The notes below the pieces were generated by a model. The model saw only the letters and a list, made by a program, of their open reading frames with translations, was not told where the DNA came from and did no database searches. From contig JNEM01008457.1 of the NCBI GenBank assembly GCA_000697335.1, forward strand, positions 1-38,581: a DNA stretch of 38,581 bases. The letters are read 5' to 3'. A program made the translations under genes and the position numbers. Below, piece by piece: positions 21,902 to 32,205 of this stretch. The stretch's first letter is position 1. Every line of letters starts with the position of its first letter. The DNA is from Conidiobolus incongruus B7586. Taxonomy: Eukaryota > Entomophthoromycota > Entomophthoromycetes > Entomophthorales > Conidiobolaceae.

Positions 21902-24900
21902 TTATAATTGACCCATTTGGTTGATTAATTCGGGTGTAAGTTGATCGGAGTGTTGCTTAAGCATTAAATCAAAGAGATTTTGAACTTCTTGGAGATGGGG
22001 TTGAATGGCAGGGTGTCCACCACGAATCAATTGAATCAAGCAGGTATAAACGGGTACGTTTTCGTTGTAATCAGCCTTCAAGGGTAAAGTGCGTAAAACA
22101 ACAGGAAGAACATCAGACAAGGGGACGGCATCAGGACGAGACATGATCATTCTACAAACAGCACCACAGGCGTTGTCGGTGATGTTGGGAACGGGTTGGT
22201 TGTTGAACAAGGGAGATAATAATTGGAGGAGAGCAGGGTATTGGCTGGAAATATCCTTTCCAGTATTAGCACATAAGGTTCCAACACCATAAGCAGCGTT
22301 GGAGCGAACTTCAGGATCGGCATCAGTAAGGGCGCGTTGGAAAACTTGAAGCAAGTCATCAGTGAAATCAGTAATAGATCCCTTAGTGAAGTCGGCCAAC
22401 TCACCAAAAGTAGCAATGGCAGTAGCTCTTTCGCTAGAGGGCTTGTTTTCATCAGCATATTTGCGAATTTCGGGATAGAACTGAGGAATATAAGGGAGGA
22501 AAGAATTAGCAAGGACTTTAGAAATTCTACCAAGTAAATCACAGGTGGCAGAGATAACCAAGGAATCTTGTTCAGCAACTTCATTAGGATCTTCAGCTTC
22601 AAGATCTTCATCATCATCTTGTTGAATTTGACACAAATGTTCGCGTTTGAATAACTTTAAGAGCATGGGGCAAAGTTCTTGCATATGGTTTTCAATCAAA
22701 GCAGGTCCAACAGTATCAAGAGCATTAAGAATTTCATTGCAAATGTGAACAACAACCAAGCGTTCTTCTTCTTCCTGTAAGATTTGAAGGATATGGTTCA
22801 TGGTTTCAGTAATGATGGCAGCAGTGTTGCTATCAACAGGTTTTTGAACAGGAAGACCAGGGATGTATTCACCATTATTACCCAAGTTGTAGTAATTGAT
22901 AACAAATTGGAGTAAACAAGAAATAGCACTTCTACGAAGTCCTTCGCTGAAGTGAGTAGTGGCCTTGATAAGTTCCTTGTAAACTTCATTGACATAGGGA
23001 ATAAATTGACTTCCTAAATTTTCAAAAACTTCAGCAATGACATCTACAACAATTTCTTTTTCTTGAGCAACAGCAGAGTAAGCTTCAAAGCGAGCTTCAT
23101 CATCATCAGTATCATCATCGTCGTCGTCATCTAAAGGCTCGTCAGTTTCACTTTGACGAAGAGATTTGAAGATTTCGGGCATAATGGAAGGAAGTGATTC
23201 GGCAACTTCGGCGCCAAAGACACGGGTCATAATACCATAGAAGCAGAAAGCAGAGTCGCGTAATTTACCACCAGGGATGTTTAAGCCTTCCAAAGAGAGT
23301 CTGAGTAATTCAGCAGCATAAGGACGGAAAATTTCTTTGCCAACGGCATCAGCAATAGCACCAGCAGCGTCGGTGGCAGCAGCACGCTCATTCAACAAAT
23401 CAAAATTTTCATTTTCATCAGAGCTAGTTGGTTTCAAAGCCATGAATTGAGCAAGACGTTCAATAACGGAAGGGAAATAAGGAACAAAGGCGGATCCAGA
23501 AGAACGAGCAGCAGATCCCAAAGTTCCAAGAGCAAGACCCTTAACAATAGAAGAGGCAGGAGAGTTTAATACATTGCCAATTTGTTCCATTAAGGTGGGT
23601 AAATAACCTTGAACGGGTTCACTTTCCATACCTTCAACAATGGCATCTAAAGCATTCCATACATACTTAAGAACTAATTTGTTGTTATCCTGGGTCAATT
23701 GGAAGAGGGGAGGCATAAGACTGCCGTGATATTGAGTGATTTCAGTCTGTAATTCTTCAGCAATGTAAGATAAAGCCAAACAAGCAGCTTTACGAACGCT
23801 GGGATGAGAGTCTTGGAGTCCATTAACAATCAAAGGAAGGAAATCGGGCATACGAGGTTGCAAATAATCAGAACAGCCTTCAATAGCACATCCGACGACC
23901 ATTAAAGCAGCTTTACGATATCCAGGTTCGGCATGGTTGGAGAAAGAAATAACCTTGGGGGCAATGTTGGTAAAAATAACTTCAGGAGAGAAATGGGTAG
24001 TCAAAGTGGCAAGAAGGCTTAAAACAGTACCAGCAGGACTAGAGTGGTCAGGATCTTCATCATCTTCTTCGTCATCATCTTCAGTAGCGACAATCATAAT
24101 CATATCAAGAAGGGGTTGGAGAAGATTATGCTTACGAATGGCTTTCTTCTTATATTCTAAAGCGAAGAAGAGGTAGTTGAAAGCTTGGATTCTGATACCA
24201 TCAGCAATGTTGGTGCTGTAACCGGTTTGGATAAGGAACTCAGTCAATTCTTTAAAGTGAGGGGATAAAAAGCTGATTTCACTTAATAATAAATCTTCAA
24301 AAACTTCAATCACAGAGGAAGCACCATTTTCATCACCTTGGTTAATGGCGTGCTGCAAAACTTGGACAATGGTGGGGATTTGACCTTGAACAAGATGAAC
24401 CAATTCACCATGTACACTAGGATCAATGAATTCGCAAGATTTTCCAAGAGCTTGAGCAGAAACGATTCTAACAGTTTGAGAATCAGGATCAGATAAAGTG
24501 CGAACTAAAAGTTCTAAGATTTGTGGCAAGCTGGAAGTCAAGTCGTCGTTGATACATTCAAGAAGGACATAAAGAAGTTGAACTCCAATTTCACGATGTT
24601 CGGAGTTAGGGCTATTTACACATTGAACAATGAAATCAAACAAGTTGGGCCATTCATTTTTGCCGATATCAATTTCAGCAATAGCTGAAATGACACGAGC
24701 GAGAGACTGACGAGGAGCTTTTCTATTATACAAGTGAGAAAAATAAAAATAATAATAAAAGCTTGGCTTACTCAGTTTCTTTTAAAAGTTGATCGGGTAA
24801 AAATTTTCTAATTTCATTTTTGGTGTTGGGATCTATTTCATCCCAGTAGAGAGGAATCTTTTTGGACAATTCAACAGCAGCAAGTTGACGGACATTAGGA

Positions 24901-25176
24901 TTAGATGAGCTTTGAATCAATGTAATGAATGAAACAATGCAATTAGAGCTGTTTAAATATTCTTTCTTCAAGACATCTGAAGCCTATTTATCAAAATGAA
25001 TATTTTAATATACGGTTTAAGCTAAACAAAAGTTACTTGTTGAATTTCTTCTGAGGAAGTCCCAACGGAGCTGATTCTAGCTAAGACTTCTTCCAAGCGA
25101 GCAATGTATTGATCCTAAATCTTTGGTAAACAATCTGTAACCAATTATTGAATAACTTGAATACCTGAATAGACAT
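21902..25176 (-). CDS. KAP123: Karyopherin beta Kap123 / importin-4
   Basis: Four exons (25165-25176, 25037-25114, 24772-24983, 21902-24722) encode 1040 aa; introns are 49-53 nt and the first exon holds only MSIQ. Kap123/importin-4 carries ribosomal proteins and histones H3/H4 into the nucleus under Ran control. The protein is HEAT repeats throughout. The N-terminus has the importin-beta motif NPNVRQLAAVELSKKIP...W. The block RVISAIAEIDIGKNEWPNLF followed by SPNSEHREIGVQLLYVLLE favours Kap123/importin-4 over Kap121/importin-5. DSHPSVRKAACLALSYIAEE and DADPEVRSNAAYGVGTL are clear HEAT units. Three acidic loops lie near residues 315-326, 628-644 and 803-819; such loops in karyopherins contact basic cargo or Ran. 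Codons are enriched for G/C-ending choices relative to neighbours, suggesting strong expression. Length is slightly below yeast Kap123. Confidence 0.93.
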
Positions 25177-26480
25177 TGTGAATATGTACACTAATTATTT
25201 ATAATATAAAAAAGGGAAATGTATGAGTGATAAGAAGATTCTATAATAAAAGTGTGTTTGATAATTCTGTTAGGAATCAATCTATACTCAGTTCATTCTG
25301 CATCAATATTCGTTTTATAATAGACTATAAATTCCCACAAATAATGTTTTCGTAAAATTTTTACATATATTAAATTTAACATTCAACACCTTTCTCAGAT
25401 AAACCACATTTAGACTAAAATTCTATTATATTATTTTGATTGGTTAGTTCACCAAATTTCAGTTTCTTAAACTCATTCAATAAAAATCATTTTCTACAAT
25501 TAATTATTTATATATAACATTATCTATCATCTTTTATTATTTATTTGTAATTTGTTTCTTCTGCAAATTAAATTATTTTAGTCTTTTGGCTTTTCCCAAT
25601 CCCTTTATATAACATATCATCAAGATTTATTATTTTAACATTAAATCTATTTGAGAATTTGCAAAACATTATAATAAATTTCTGTTTAAAGTTATTTTAG
25701 CATTATTAATATGCTTATTGATTTTCTATTTAGCTCTTTCCACACCTAGTATGATCTTTAATGAATATTTTTCAATACGAATAGTTGTCATTTTGTTTGA
25801 TTGAATAAATTAGAAACTGTGTTTTGCCTTTATCATCATATAATTTTTAAAATACCTCAATTTATCTTAAATAATATTTCTAATAAATCTTTGAATTCAA
25901 TTCAAATTCATTTCATCTTGATATTTAAATTCAAGATATCTTGCTACTATATTAAGTTGATTGTAATAGAATAAAATTTTAATTTATTTTACTATCCCTC
26001 TATATACTATATATCTTAATAGCTTGATTGCTTTTATTTACTTGTTATTCTTTATAGTTTTAAATATACACTCCTTTGATCTTGTTTAATCATTATCATT
26101 TGTCAAATATATAAGTAAAAATTCAAACTCTTAACTATCAATATATAGCAAAGTATTTAAAATTATATTAAAATTGATTTTAAATGAATTTTAATTTGGA
26201 TAATAACGTTCTCACTCCAGTTACTGAAAAAGCATTAAACAAAATTGAGTATTTATGAATAAGCAGTATTGATTTATCATAATTTGAAAAGAAAAAAAAT
26301 ATCAGAATATAAGTATAAAATTGTAAAAGAGTATTATAAGAAATTTAATGAAAATGCCAATAGTTGTGAGCGATGAATTAAAAATGAGAATAATAATAGC
26401 TTTAATATGATACAATTTTTTAATAATAGATTCGATTGTCAATATTTCAAAGTTTAACATCCGAAAATGAGTAAAGAGCA
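25177..26480. other. A+T-rich intergenic region upstream of KAP123 and the tRNA
   Basis: About 1.3 kb. The part near KAP123 (25200-25320) is its presumed promoter. No coding frame or repeat is supported. Confidence 0.55.
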
Positions 26481-26554
26481 GCTCCCATAGCTCAGTTGGT
26501 TAGAGCGTGGTGCTAATAACGCCAAGGTCACAGGTTCGATCCCTGTTGGGAGCA
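26481..26554 (+). tRNA. tRNA-Ile (anticodon AAU)
   Basis: A 74-nt cloverleaf without intron. The acceptor stem GCTCCCA pairs perfectly with TGGGAGC, with discriminator A at 26554. The D stem is GCTC/GAGC around AGTTGGTTA. The anticodon stem TGGTG/CGCCA holds the loop CTAATAA, with anticodon AAT at 26515-26517. The T stem ACAGG/CCTGT encloses TTCGATC. AAU (read as IAU) is the usual eukaryotic major isoleucine tRNA. The internal A box (around TAGCTCAGTTGG) and B box (GGTTCGATCCC) for RNA polymerase III are intact. No CCA is encoded, as expected for a nuclear gene. Confidence 0.98.
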
Positions 26555-26563
26555 TTATCTTCA

Positions 26564-26569
26564 TTTTTT
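26564..26569 (+). terminator. RNA polymerase III terminator of tRNA-Ile
   Basis: A run of six T on the plus strand, ten bases after the tRNA 3' end, fits a Pol III oligo-T stop. Confidence 0.75.
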
Positions 26570-26722
26570 ATATTCATTTCAATATCTTCTTACTCTTTAT
26601 CTTGAAAATAAATAATTTCAAACCTCTTCACAAATGCATTAGTTTTTATTCAATGATAATATAACACCTTATTCCTTAGCTGAATAAACCATGGATGCTA
26701 TTATATTTTATCCTCAAATTGT

Positions 26723-26749
<27 letters not shown>
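26723..26749. repeat. (TA)n microsatellite
   Basis: An alternating TA tract of 27 nt between the tRNA and the end of the HAUS2-like gene. Confidence 0.9.
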
Positions 26750-26755
<6 letters not shown>

Positions 26756-26900
26756 AATCAGGTATTCGAAAAATTTTAGGACAGCATCACATAGCTGTTT
26801 AAAAAGAATTTGTTAGAATAATTAAATGTATATAACTTAAGAAATTCAAATTATTAAAAATAGAGATTGATATATTTTAATAAATACATAAACTAAGCAC

Positions 26901-27862
26901 CTAATGCTGTATTTGATCCCAATTCTTTTTAAGCTCACAAAATAAATCAGTATAGTTCTGAGTGATTTGCATTAATACACGATGCTGATTATCCTATATA
27001 AAATGATTAATTATCTTGTATTATTGATTATTTTGAAATTACCATATTATCTTCAACAATAGGTGTATTAGTGTTTAGTAAAGTGGTCTTGCTATTTGTT
27101 AAATCAAATTGATTCAAACTCGCAATTATATTAAATAGATATCTAAAAATGGATTATGAATTTATTTGAATAATATAAATATGGACGCGCCTTACTTGTG
27201 ATATTTTGGATGAAGCTTAATATTGGATGCATTCGATTTGGAATTGATGAATTTGGATCTCAGTGTGGTATAGTGAGTGGTAATTAAATTTAAATGGTCC
27301 CTTAATTCTTCTAGAACATGTAGCTTTTGTTCTAAATGGAAGTAATTAATACTGTAAGAGGACTAAAGAATTTGAAAATTACCTATTACTTGTGTTAGGC
27401 AGCAATTTTGTGTTTGATCCAAAAAGTTTGATTTGAACGATAAAAAATCGTACTATAAAACTAGACTTAATTATCTGTAGGATTATGGAATGATGATTAG
27501 AGTATACCTTCATTAATCTGTCCTTGAGATGCATAAATTCATCTATTTGATTTAAAAGTTGGTTGAATGAATGACTAGGTATTGACACTGTATGAGCATC
27601 CTAGTAACTATAATTAACAACTATTCATTGATAAAAAGCCCTCAAATACCTTTGGTATATCTATATTTAAATCTTTTGCCACATTTAAGACAGCTTCAGT
27701 ATTTAGTTGGTCAACTGTTATTATTTTATTATGTGTTGAATGATTCTGCACTATTGAATTGGAAGATGCTTTTGTTTGACTGTAATTAGAATGTTTAGTA
27801 AATTTATCAAAGCGTTTTAATTTGAAATGCTTATCAAATTGTTCTAGTTGATTTCGCTTCAT
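26901..27862 (-). CDS. Candidate augmin subunit 2 (HAUS2-like) coiled-coil protein
   Basis: Six exons (27650-27862, 27508-27600, 27383-27452, 27196-27331, 27043-27142, 26901-26993) close one frame of 234 aa; introns are 49-55 nt. Human HAUS2, from memory, is 235 aa. The first ~60 residues are basic and disordered. From about residue 75 the protein is helical/coiled coil (SFNQLLNQIDEFMHLKDRLM, EQKLHVLEELRDHLNLI). The best resemblance is TLRSKFINS...LHPKYHKYLFNII against HAUS2 SLRQRLLKP...IEAVYHRYMVHLL, at similar spacing. A Trp near the C-terminus (LKKNWDQIQH) recalls the HAUS2 ILKW end. Augmin recruits gamma-tubulin to spindle microtubules for branching nucleation and is patchily kept in fungi. 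No catalytic motif exists, so the call rests on length, helix pattern and one conserved block. Another coiled-coil spindle or kinetochore protein is possible. The gene model itself is firmer than the name. Confidence 0.5.
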
Positions 27863-29960
27863 TATTTGTATATTATTAGAATTTTGATTTGTTATTAGAA
27901 TTTTATAATTCAATATTATCCTTTCACTATTATTTATAATTTATTTGGTAATTTATATTTTTATGGGATATTGGAAACTATAGTTAATTGTAAAATCCAT
28001 TTCAGCAATATTACCTAATTTATCAAATGTATATCGACATTTTATATAGGATTTTTATTCTAATTGATTATTATAGTATTCTTATTAATATTACATGAAT
28101 ATTTTTAAACATAATCACTTGTTACAATAAATGGAATATAAATTAGTAGAAATTATATTTTATATTATATTTAACTAAACAATCAAATGTTTCTAAATTA
28201 TGAGAATTAACGAAAATTAAATATTATAAAAATTAAATTATATCTACCTTTTTAAATAATCTTACAATATCCTTATTCTGTAATTTTAATAATAATATTT
28301 TTTTTAAAATTTAATTAGATATACAAAAATCATTGTTTTAATAGTATGATACTCCCCAACTAATTTGCAGAGAATATATTGAATTTTGGGTAATACAAAA
28401 ATATATGATTATTTTTCTATTTGTTTTTATGATAATGACATTCATGATACATAGTTGAAAATATTTTTCAAATGGTATGAATAGATGAATATATAATATA
28501 TATTTTGAGATTAGCTAAATCAAAATTTCTACATATAATATTTTATTAATAGGTGTCTGATAATTAATAATTCTTTTTATTAAACTGATATATTATGTTG
28601 ATTAATTACAAAATTCATTGACAGTCCATAGTATATAATATATTATTAGGTATCAAAGCAATACAATATTTAATATTTGCTGTTGGATATATAATTTATA
28701 TCCTGTCTTATGTTAATTTTTTACTCTATTTTTCAAAACTGATAATTAGAAATGATATCAGATATTTTACCAATTGTTTGAAATTTATTAAAAATAAATG
28801 TGATTTTCTAGAAATTATGTTAAAGATTTTGTTATTTTTCACTTATTATATTTAGGTGCAAATTTGGATAATATCATTGTGATATTTTCTTATATGGTTC
28901 GAATATTCGCTATTCATATTTCATTCATTAATTTTAACATTTGGAAAAATATTAAATTTAATTGAATCGAAAATGGAAAAGTTAAGGAATATATATAATT
29001 ATAAAAAATTTAGCTTATTTTTGATATAAAGCTTATTAAATATCATTCTAATAAATTTTTTAGATAATTTTAAATTTCTAATCATCAAATATAATATATA
29101 ATATATATTATATATTATATATTGTTTTATTAAATATAATACTTTATATCTATTTGACAAATTTATATAAATACTGGAATATTAATATAAAGTTTGTTTT
29201 ATTATTATAACATTTAAAATAATATAATACACTAAATACATAATCTATCTGTTATTTGCATTCATTTCGCATATGCATATTTATTATTTGCATAAGAGCT
29301 TTTTTTTGTATGTATCGTTTTTTCGAAAAGCTATTATAAATTAATTACACTCATAAAGGAAATTATTGTTGGAATATACCCTAAATCATAATCAATATCT
29401 AAATTATACCTGATTTATGTATATAATATGGGTTAATTATATCTTTAATTTGGAAACTGATTATGATTGATTGAATATATACAGTCTAATATTCAATATC
29501 GAACCAAATGCTATAAATTGTTTAAATTAATTTCGAAAACAAATAATTACAAATTCCTAAAATAAAATTACATTGACTATTGTTTCAAATATTGAATTTT
29601 ATTTATTTGCAGTTGCTATGCCAATACTGATTATAATATACGAAGGCTTGAATTGTTTTATTGTTTGATATGGAATTAAGAGTTAGAATTTTAATTGTGA
29701 ATGTGGAGAAGATTGATTGGATATTGAGAGAATATTATGAGAAATAGAGTAAATAACTGGGCATAGTATATGTGAGGTATAATGGATCAAAGCAATTAAT
29801 GCTTGGATTGAAAATGGGAGTAGAATAAAATCAAGTGAAATCCATAATTCCCATTAATCACGCATGGATGTGATAATGATTTATTATTGAAAAAGAAACA
29901 ATCAAATTGAAGTGAGTTGTAACTTTGTTCTCCAAGTTCAATAATTATCGTTCTATTCAA
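27863..29960. other. A+T-rich intergenic desert
   Basis: About 2.1 kb with no supported gene. It holds a 32-bp perfect A/T palindrome at 29089-29120. A purine-rich stretch at roughly 29640-29900 contains a minus-strand ORF (29796-29990) judged to be chance. Confidence 0.5.
29089..29120. repeat. Perfect 32-bp A/T palindrome
   Basis: Bases 29089-29104 are the exact reverse complement of 29105-29120, with no spacer. It is not a simple TA run, because AA and TT steps break the alternation symmetrically. It could extrude as a cruciform. In pure A/T sequence such symmetry arises fairly easily, so function is not implied. Confidence 0.85.
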
Positions 29961-30175
29961 CACGTAAGTTAATAACGAATTAAAGAGCACATTCCTTCGA
30001 TTCTTATATACTTTATATCCAATACATAAATAGTACCATAGTCACTATTCACGTATCTCAGTCATCGTCACTGATTTAATTATCATCAAGATTGACTGCT
30101 CAATAATCTATTCTTCACATTTATTCATCATCTATTGATGCTAATTTCCTTTGCTTTATAGATTCTATTCCCTGT
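29961..30175 (+). promoter_or_regulatory. Probable leader of the KA-rich membrane-protein gene, possibly with a 5'-UTR intron
   Basis: From about 29990 the plus strand becomes C/T-richer up to the start codon, as expected of a transcript leader. A TTTATAG ends at 30161, 15 nt before the ATG, and looks like a 3' splice site. Candidate donors are GTAAGT at 29964 or GTATCT near 30052. Either leader intron would be longer than the coding introns here. Confidence 0.35.
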
Positions 30176-30754
30176 ATGCTTTGGATTATTGCTTTGATCT
30201 TAGGAATTGTCATTCCTCTTCTTTCTTATGTGTTTTTGAATCAATCTGGCGCTCAACATGAGCAAAAGGCTTCCAAGAAAAAATCAAAATCAAAGGCTAA
30301 AAAAGCCAAAAAGGCTGAACCTGTTGAACCCGTTGTAACTAAATCCGTTACTAAAGAGGCTCCTAAGCCAGTCGTTGTCGAGGCTCCAGTTGAAGCTCCT
30401 GTTCAAGCTCCTGCTGAACCAGTTGCTGAGGAACCAACTAAGGCTAAGAAAAAGAAGAATAAGAAGAAGAAGTCTGCTGCCTCTAAAGCTTCTGAAACTT
30501 CTACTGTCTCCACTAAAGCCAATGAAGACCAACAGGCCAATGATGAGGCTTCCAAAGAAGAAGCTGAAAGCGCCCCTGTTGATTTCGCCGAATCTGACTT
30601 TATTCCCGTTAAAAGCTCTCACCATAATGACACCTCTAACACTAGCCAAGAAACTACTCTTTCTCGTTCTTTCGACATGCCTAAGCTTCCCTCTAAGGCC
30701 AAACCTGTTGAATCCTTCAATCCTTGGACTTTATTGAGTGAAGAAGTCAACTAA
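30176..30754 (+). CDS. Lys/Ala-rich single-pass membrane protein, unrecognised
   Basis: An intronless gene of 192 aa. Residues 2-21 (LWIIALILGIVIPLLSYVFL) form one hydrophobic segment, likely an uncleaved N-terminal signal anchor. It is followed at once by a very basic stretch (KASKKKSKSKAKKAKKAEP), a Pro/Ala/Val/Glu-rich region (APVEAPVQAPAEPVAEEP), a second Lys block (KAKKKKNKKKKS), an acidic Ser/Glu-rich linker, and a C-terminal PWTLLSEEVN. By the positive-inside rule the tail would be cytosolic, probably on the ER or another endomembrane. Codon use is strikingly biased (GCT, GTT, AAG, CCT, TCT), like highly expressed fungal genes and unlike the A+T-rich neighbours. The architecture recalls Lys-rich ER ribosome- or RNA-binding proteins, but I recognise no family. 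Antisense and shifted ORFs over it are shadows of this biased sequence. Confidence 0.8.
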   Translation: MLWIIALILGIVIPLLSYVFLNQSGAQHEQKASKKKSKSKAKKAKKAEPVEPVVTKSVTKEAPKPVVVEAPVEAPVQAPAEPVAEEPTKAKKKKNKKKKSAASKASETSTVSTKANEDQQANDEASKEEAESAPVDFAESDFIPVKSSHHNDTSNTSQETTLSRSFDMPKLPSKAKPVESFNPWTLLSEEVN

Positions 30755-31965
30755 ATATGTATTATATCCAATGCTTGCTAGATTATTCATAGTTGAATGA
30801 AAATTATTTAGATATAGCATCATTTGAAATATGATTAAATAGCATTTATCTTATATACAAATTAAGATATAAAACTCATTTTTGAGTTTGCATTACTATT
30901 AGTTCTGCAGTTCATATTTTTAAAATATTACTGAAATTTGCGTGATTGGAATTTTTTAACAATATATTATATTTCGTTGATTAATATAACAGAGTATAAT
31001 TAATATTTTTCATATTAAACCAATATAATTATTTCTAAATGTACAACAATTTGATATTAAATAATTTCAAATCAAATTCCTCTATCGCTATCACTCACAA
31101 ACCATTCTATCAATTTATATTTAATATTATTTTAATTAACCATAAAAGCTATTTTATATAGTTTGAAAAATAATCGAGCTAAAAATATTTTTTAATATTA
31201 TTTTCTAAACTATTGTTTACTTCTTTTATTAATTACAAGCTTTACTATATATACTTGTTTGAATACCATATTACATTTTTGTCATAATTTTTATTATTAA
31301 AATATTGCAATATCTAATAAGCTTGATCAACTTCCAAGTAAATTTAGAAAAATTATCAATCACTAAATGTATATCAATGTATTAGATATAATTGAGAATA
31401 ATTGATTGTTTAAATCGGTAAAATATATACTATTAAAATGTATTCATTAAGTTTGAATTAACAATAAACCAAAATTCAATATAATCCTTTATATAAGCAC
31501 TTTCTTCTATGAAATCTTTTGTATGTTATACACTAACAGCTCAATTTGATTGATATCAGTATCAAAAGTAGGATCACTTAGCTCTAAATATGTATTTTCT
31601 GAGCATTATATTTTTATTAATTTTTGGGACAACGCTGCTTGTTGTAGATTCTCTGTTGTTTAATATATATCTATCTCAGCTAAATATATTGTCTAAAAAT
31701 AGCTGGAAATTATGTGATTTAGGGAGATACTTGAATCAATTGCAGTAAAATTATGATTGATTCACATTTTTTAAATTAATTATAAATATTGTGAGTTTTT
31801 TATAATAGCCTGAACTTGCCTCAACTTATTAAGTATCTATTTTAACATTATAATTGTCATTTGTTTGGTTGAAAATAATATATTATATTGAATCCCATAA
31901 ATATAAATAATGTTTCTAATTCATTTAAATTAAATCTTGAGAAATGATTCAAATCGAATTTAATC
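30755..31965. other. A+T-rich intergenic region
   Basis: About 1.2 kb. A G+C-richer patch at 31500-31760 reads briefly like protein on the minus strand but has stops close to the random rate. No gene is called. Confidence 0.5.
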
Positions 31966-32018
31966 ATGACTCACTTACCAACTATCCACCTTTATCGACA
32001 CTCATTGAGAATCATTAG
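31944..32018 (+). other. Upstream ORF overlapping the LYR-protein start
   Basis: An ATG at 31944, 22 nt before the main start and in another frame, opens a 24-codon ORF that ends at TAG 32016-32018, inside the main coding region. If the transcript begins upstream of it, a scanning ribosome would meet it first, and it would lower translation of the LYR protein. Whether it lies in the transcript is unknown. Confidence 0.4.
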
Positions 32019-32205
32019 AAATTTTCCTATAAAGAATTATCATGGAAAGCTGAAATATAATGTTAGGGATCTAATTGAAACTTATCGACATGAAACAAAT
32101 CAACTGGATACTCTAATTCAAAATGCTTATGAAGATTTAAAAGTTGTCGAAGCAATTGGTAAATTTGATAGGCCAACTCTTGACAAGTTATTTAAACAGC
32201 AATAA
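31966..32205 (+). CDS. LYR-motif (Complex1_LYR) mitochondrial assembly factor
   Basis: A small intronless gene of 79 aa. The LYR signature sits near the N-terminus (IHLYRHSLRIIRNFP; Leu9-Tyr10-Arg11, with the downstream Phe-Pro). It is followed by the second helix NVRDLIETYRHETNQLDTLI and the third, NAYEDLKVVEAIGKFDR, the three-helix LYRM fold. Members bind the mitochondrial acyl carrier protein through the LYR helix and help assemble iron-sulphur proteins or respiratory complexes, or support mitoribosomes. Size and spacing suit a small LYRM such as Isd11, LYRM9 or Fmc1-like proteins; the subfamily cannot be fixed from the sequence. It has no cleavable presequence, as is common in this family. 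An overlapping upstream ORF precedes it. Confidence 0.83.
   Translation: MTHLPTIHLYRHSLRIIRNFPIKNYHGKLKYNVRDLIETYRHETNQLDTLIQNAYEDLKVVEAIGKFDRPTLDKLFKQQ

Larger units (their letters stand above)
26555..26900. other. Spacer between the tRNA and the HAUS2-like gene, with a TA run
   Basis: About 350 bp that includes the Pol III terminator and an uninterrupted 27-nt TA run at 26723-26749, the longest in the window. Nothing coding is seen. Confidence 0.7.

Noticed and set aside
22089-24176. Several long antisense and shifted ORFs across the KAP123 exon
   Set aside because: They are shadows of a long, codon-biased exon; their translations have no domain and KAP123 is unambiguous.
27332-27382. Alternative 27-nt intron in the HAUS2-like gene, from a donor inside the preceding exon to a nearer TTTAG
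   Set aside because: The frame also closes with a 51-nt intron ending at 27332, which matches the size of all other introns here; 27 nt is implausibly short.
29796-29990. 64-residue minus-strand ORF
   Set aside because: It lies in the promoter-side spacer of the KA-rich gene, with no domain and no supporting splice or codon signal.
30290-30737. 119- and 120-residue ORFs overlapping the KA-rich gene
   Set aside because: They are Leu/Arg- or Phe/Ser-rich shadow frames of the repetitive AAG/GCT/CCT codons; the 192-aa frame has the signal anchor and codon bias.
31500-31760. Minus-strand coding-like frame between the KA-rich and LYR genes
   Set aside because: Several stops in about 75 codons is close to chance; no domain and no splice structure.
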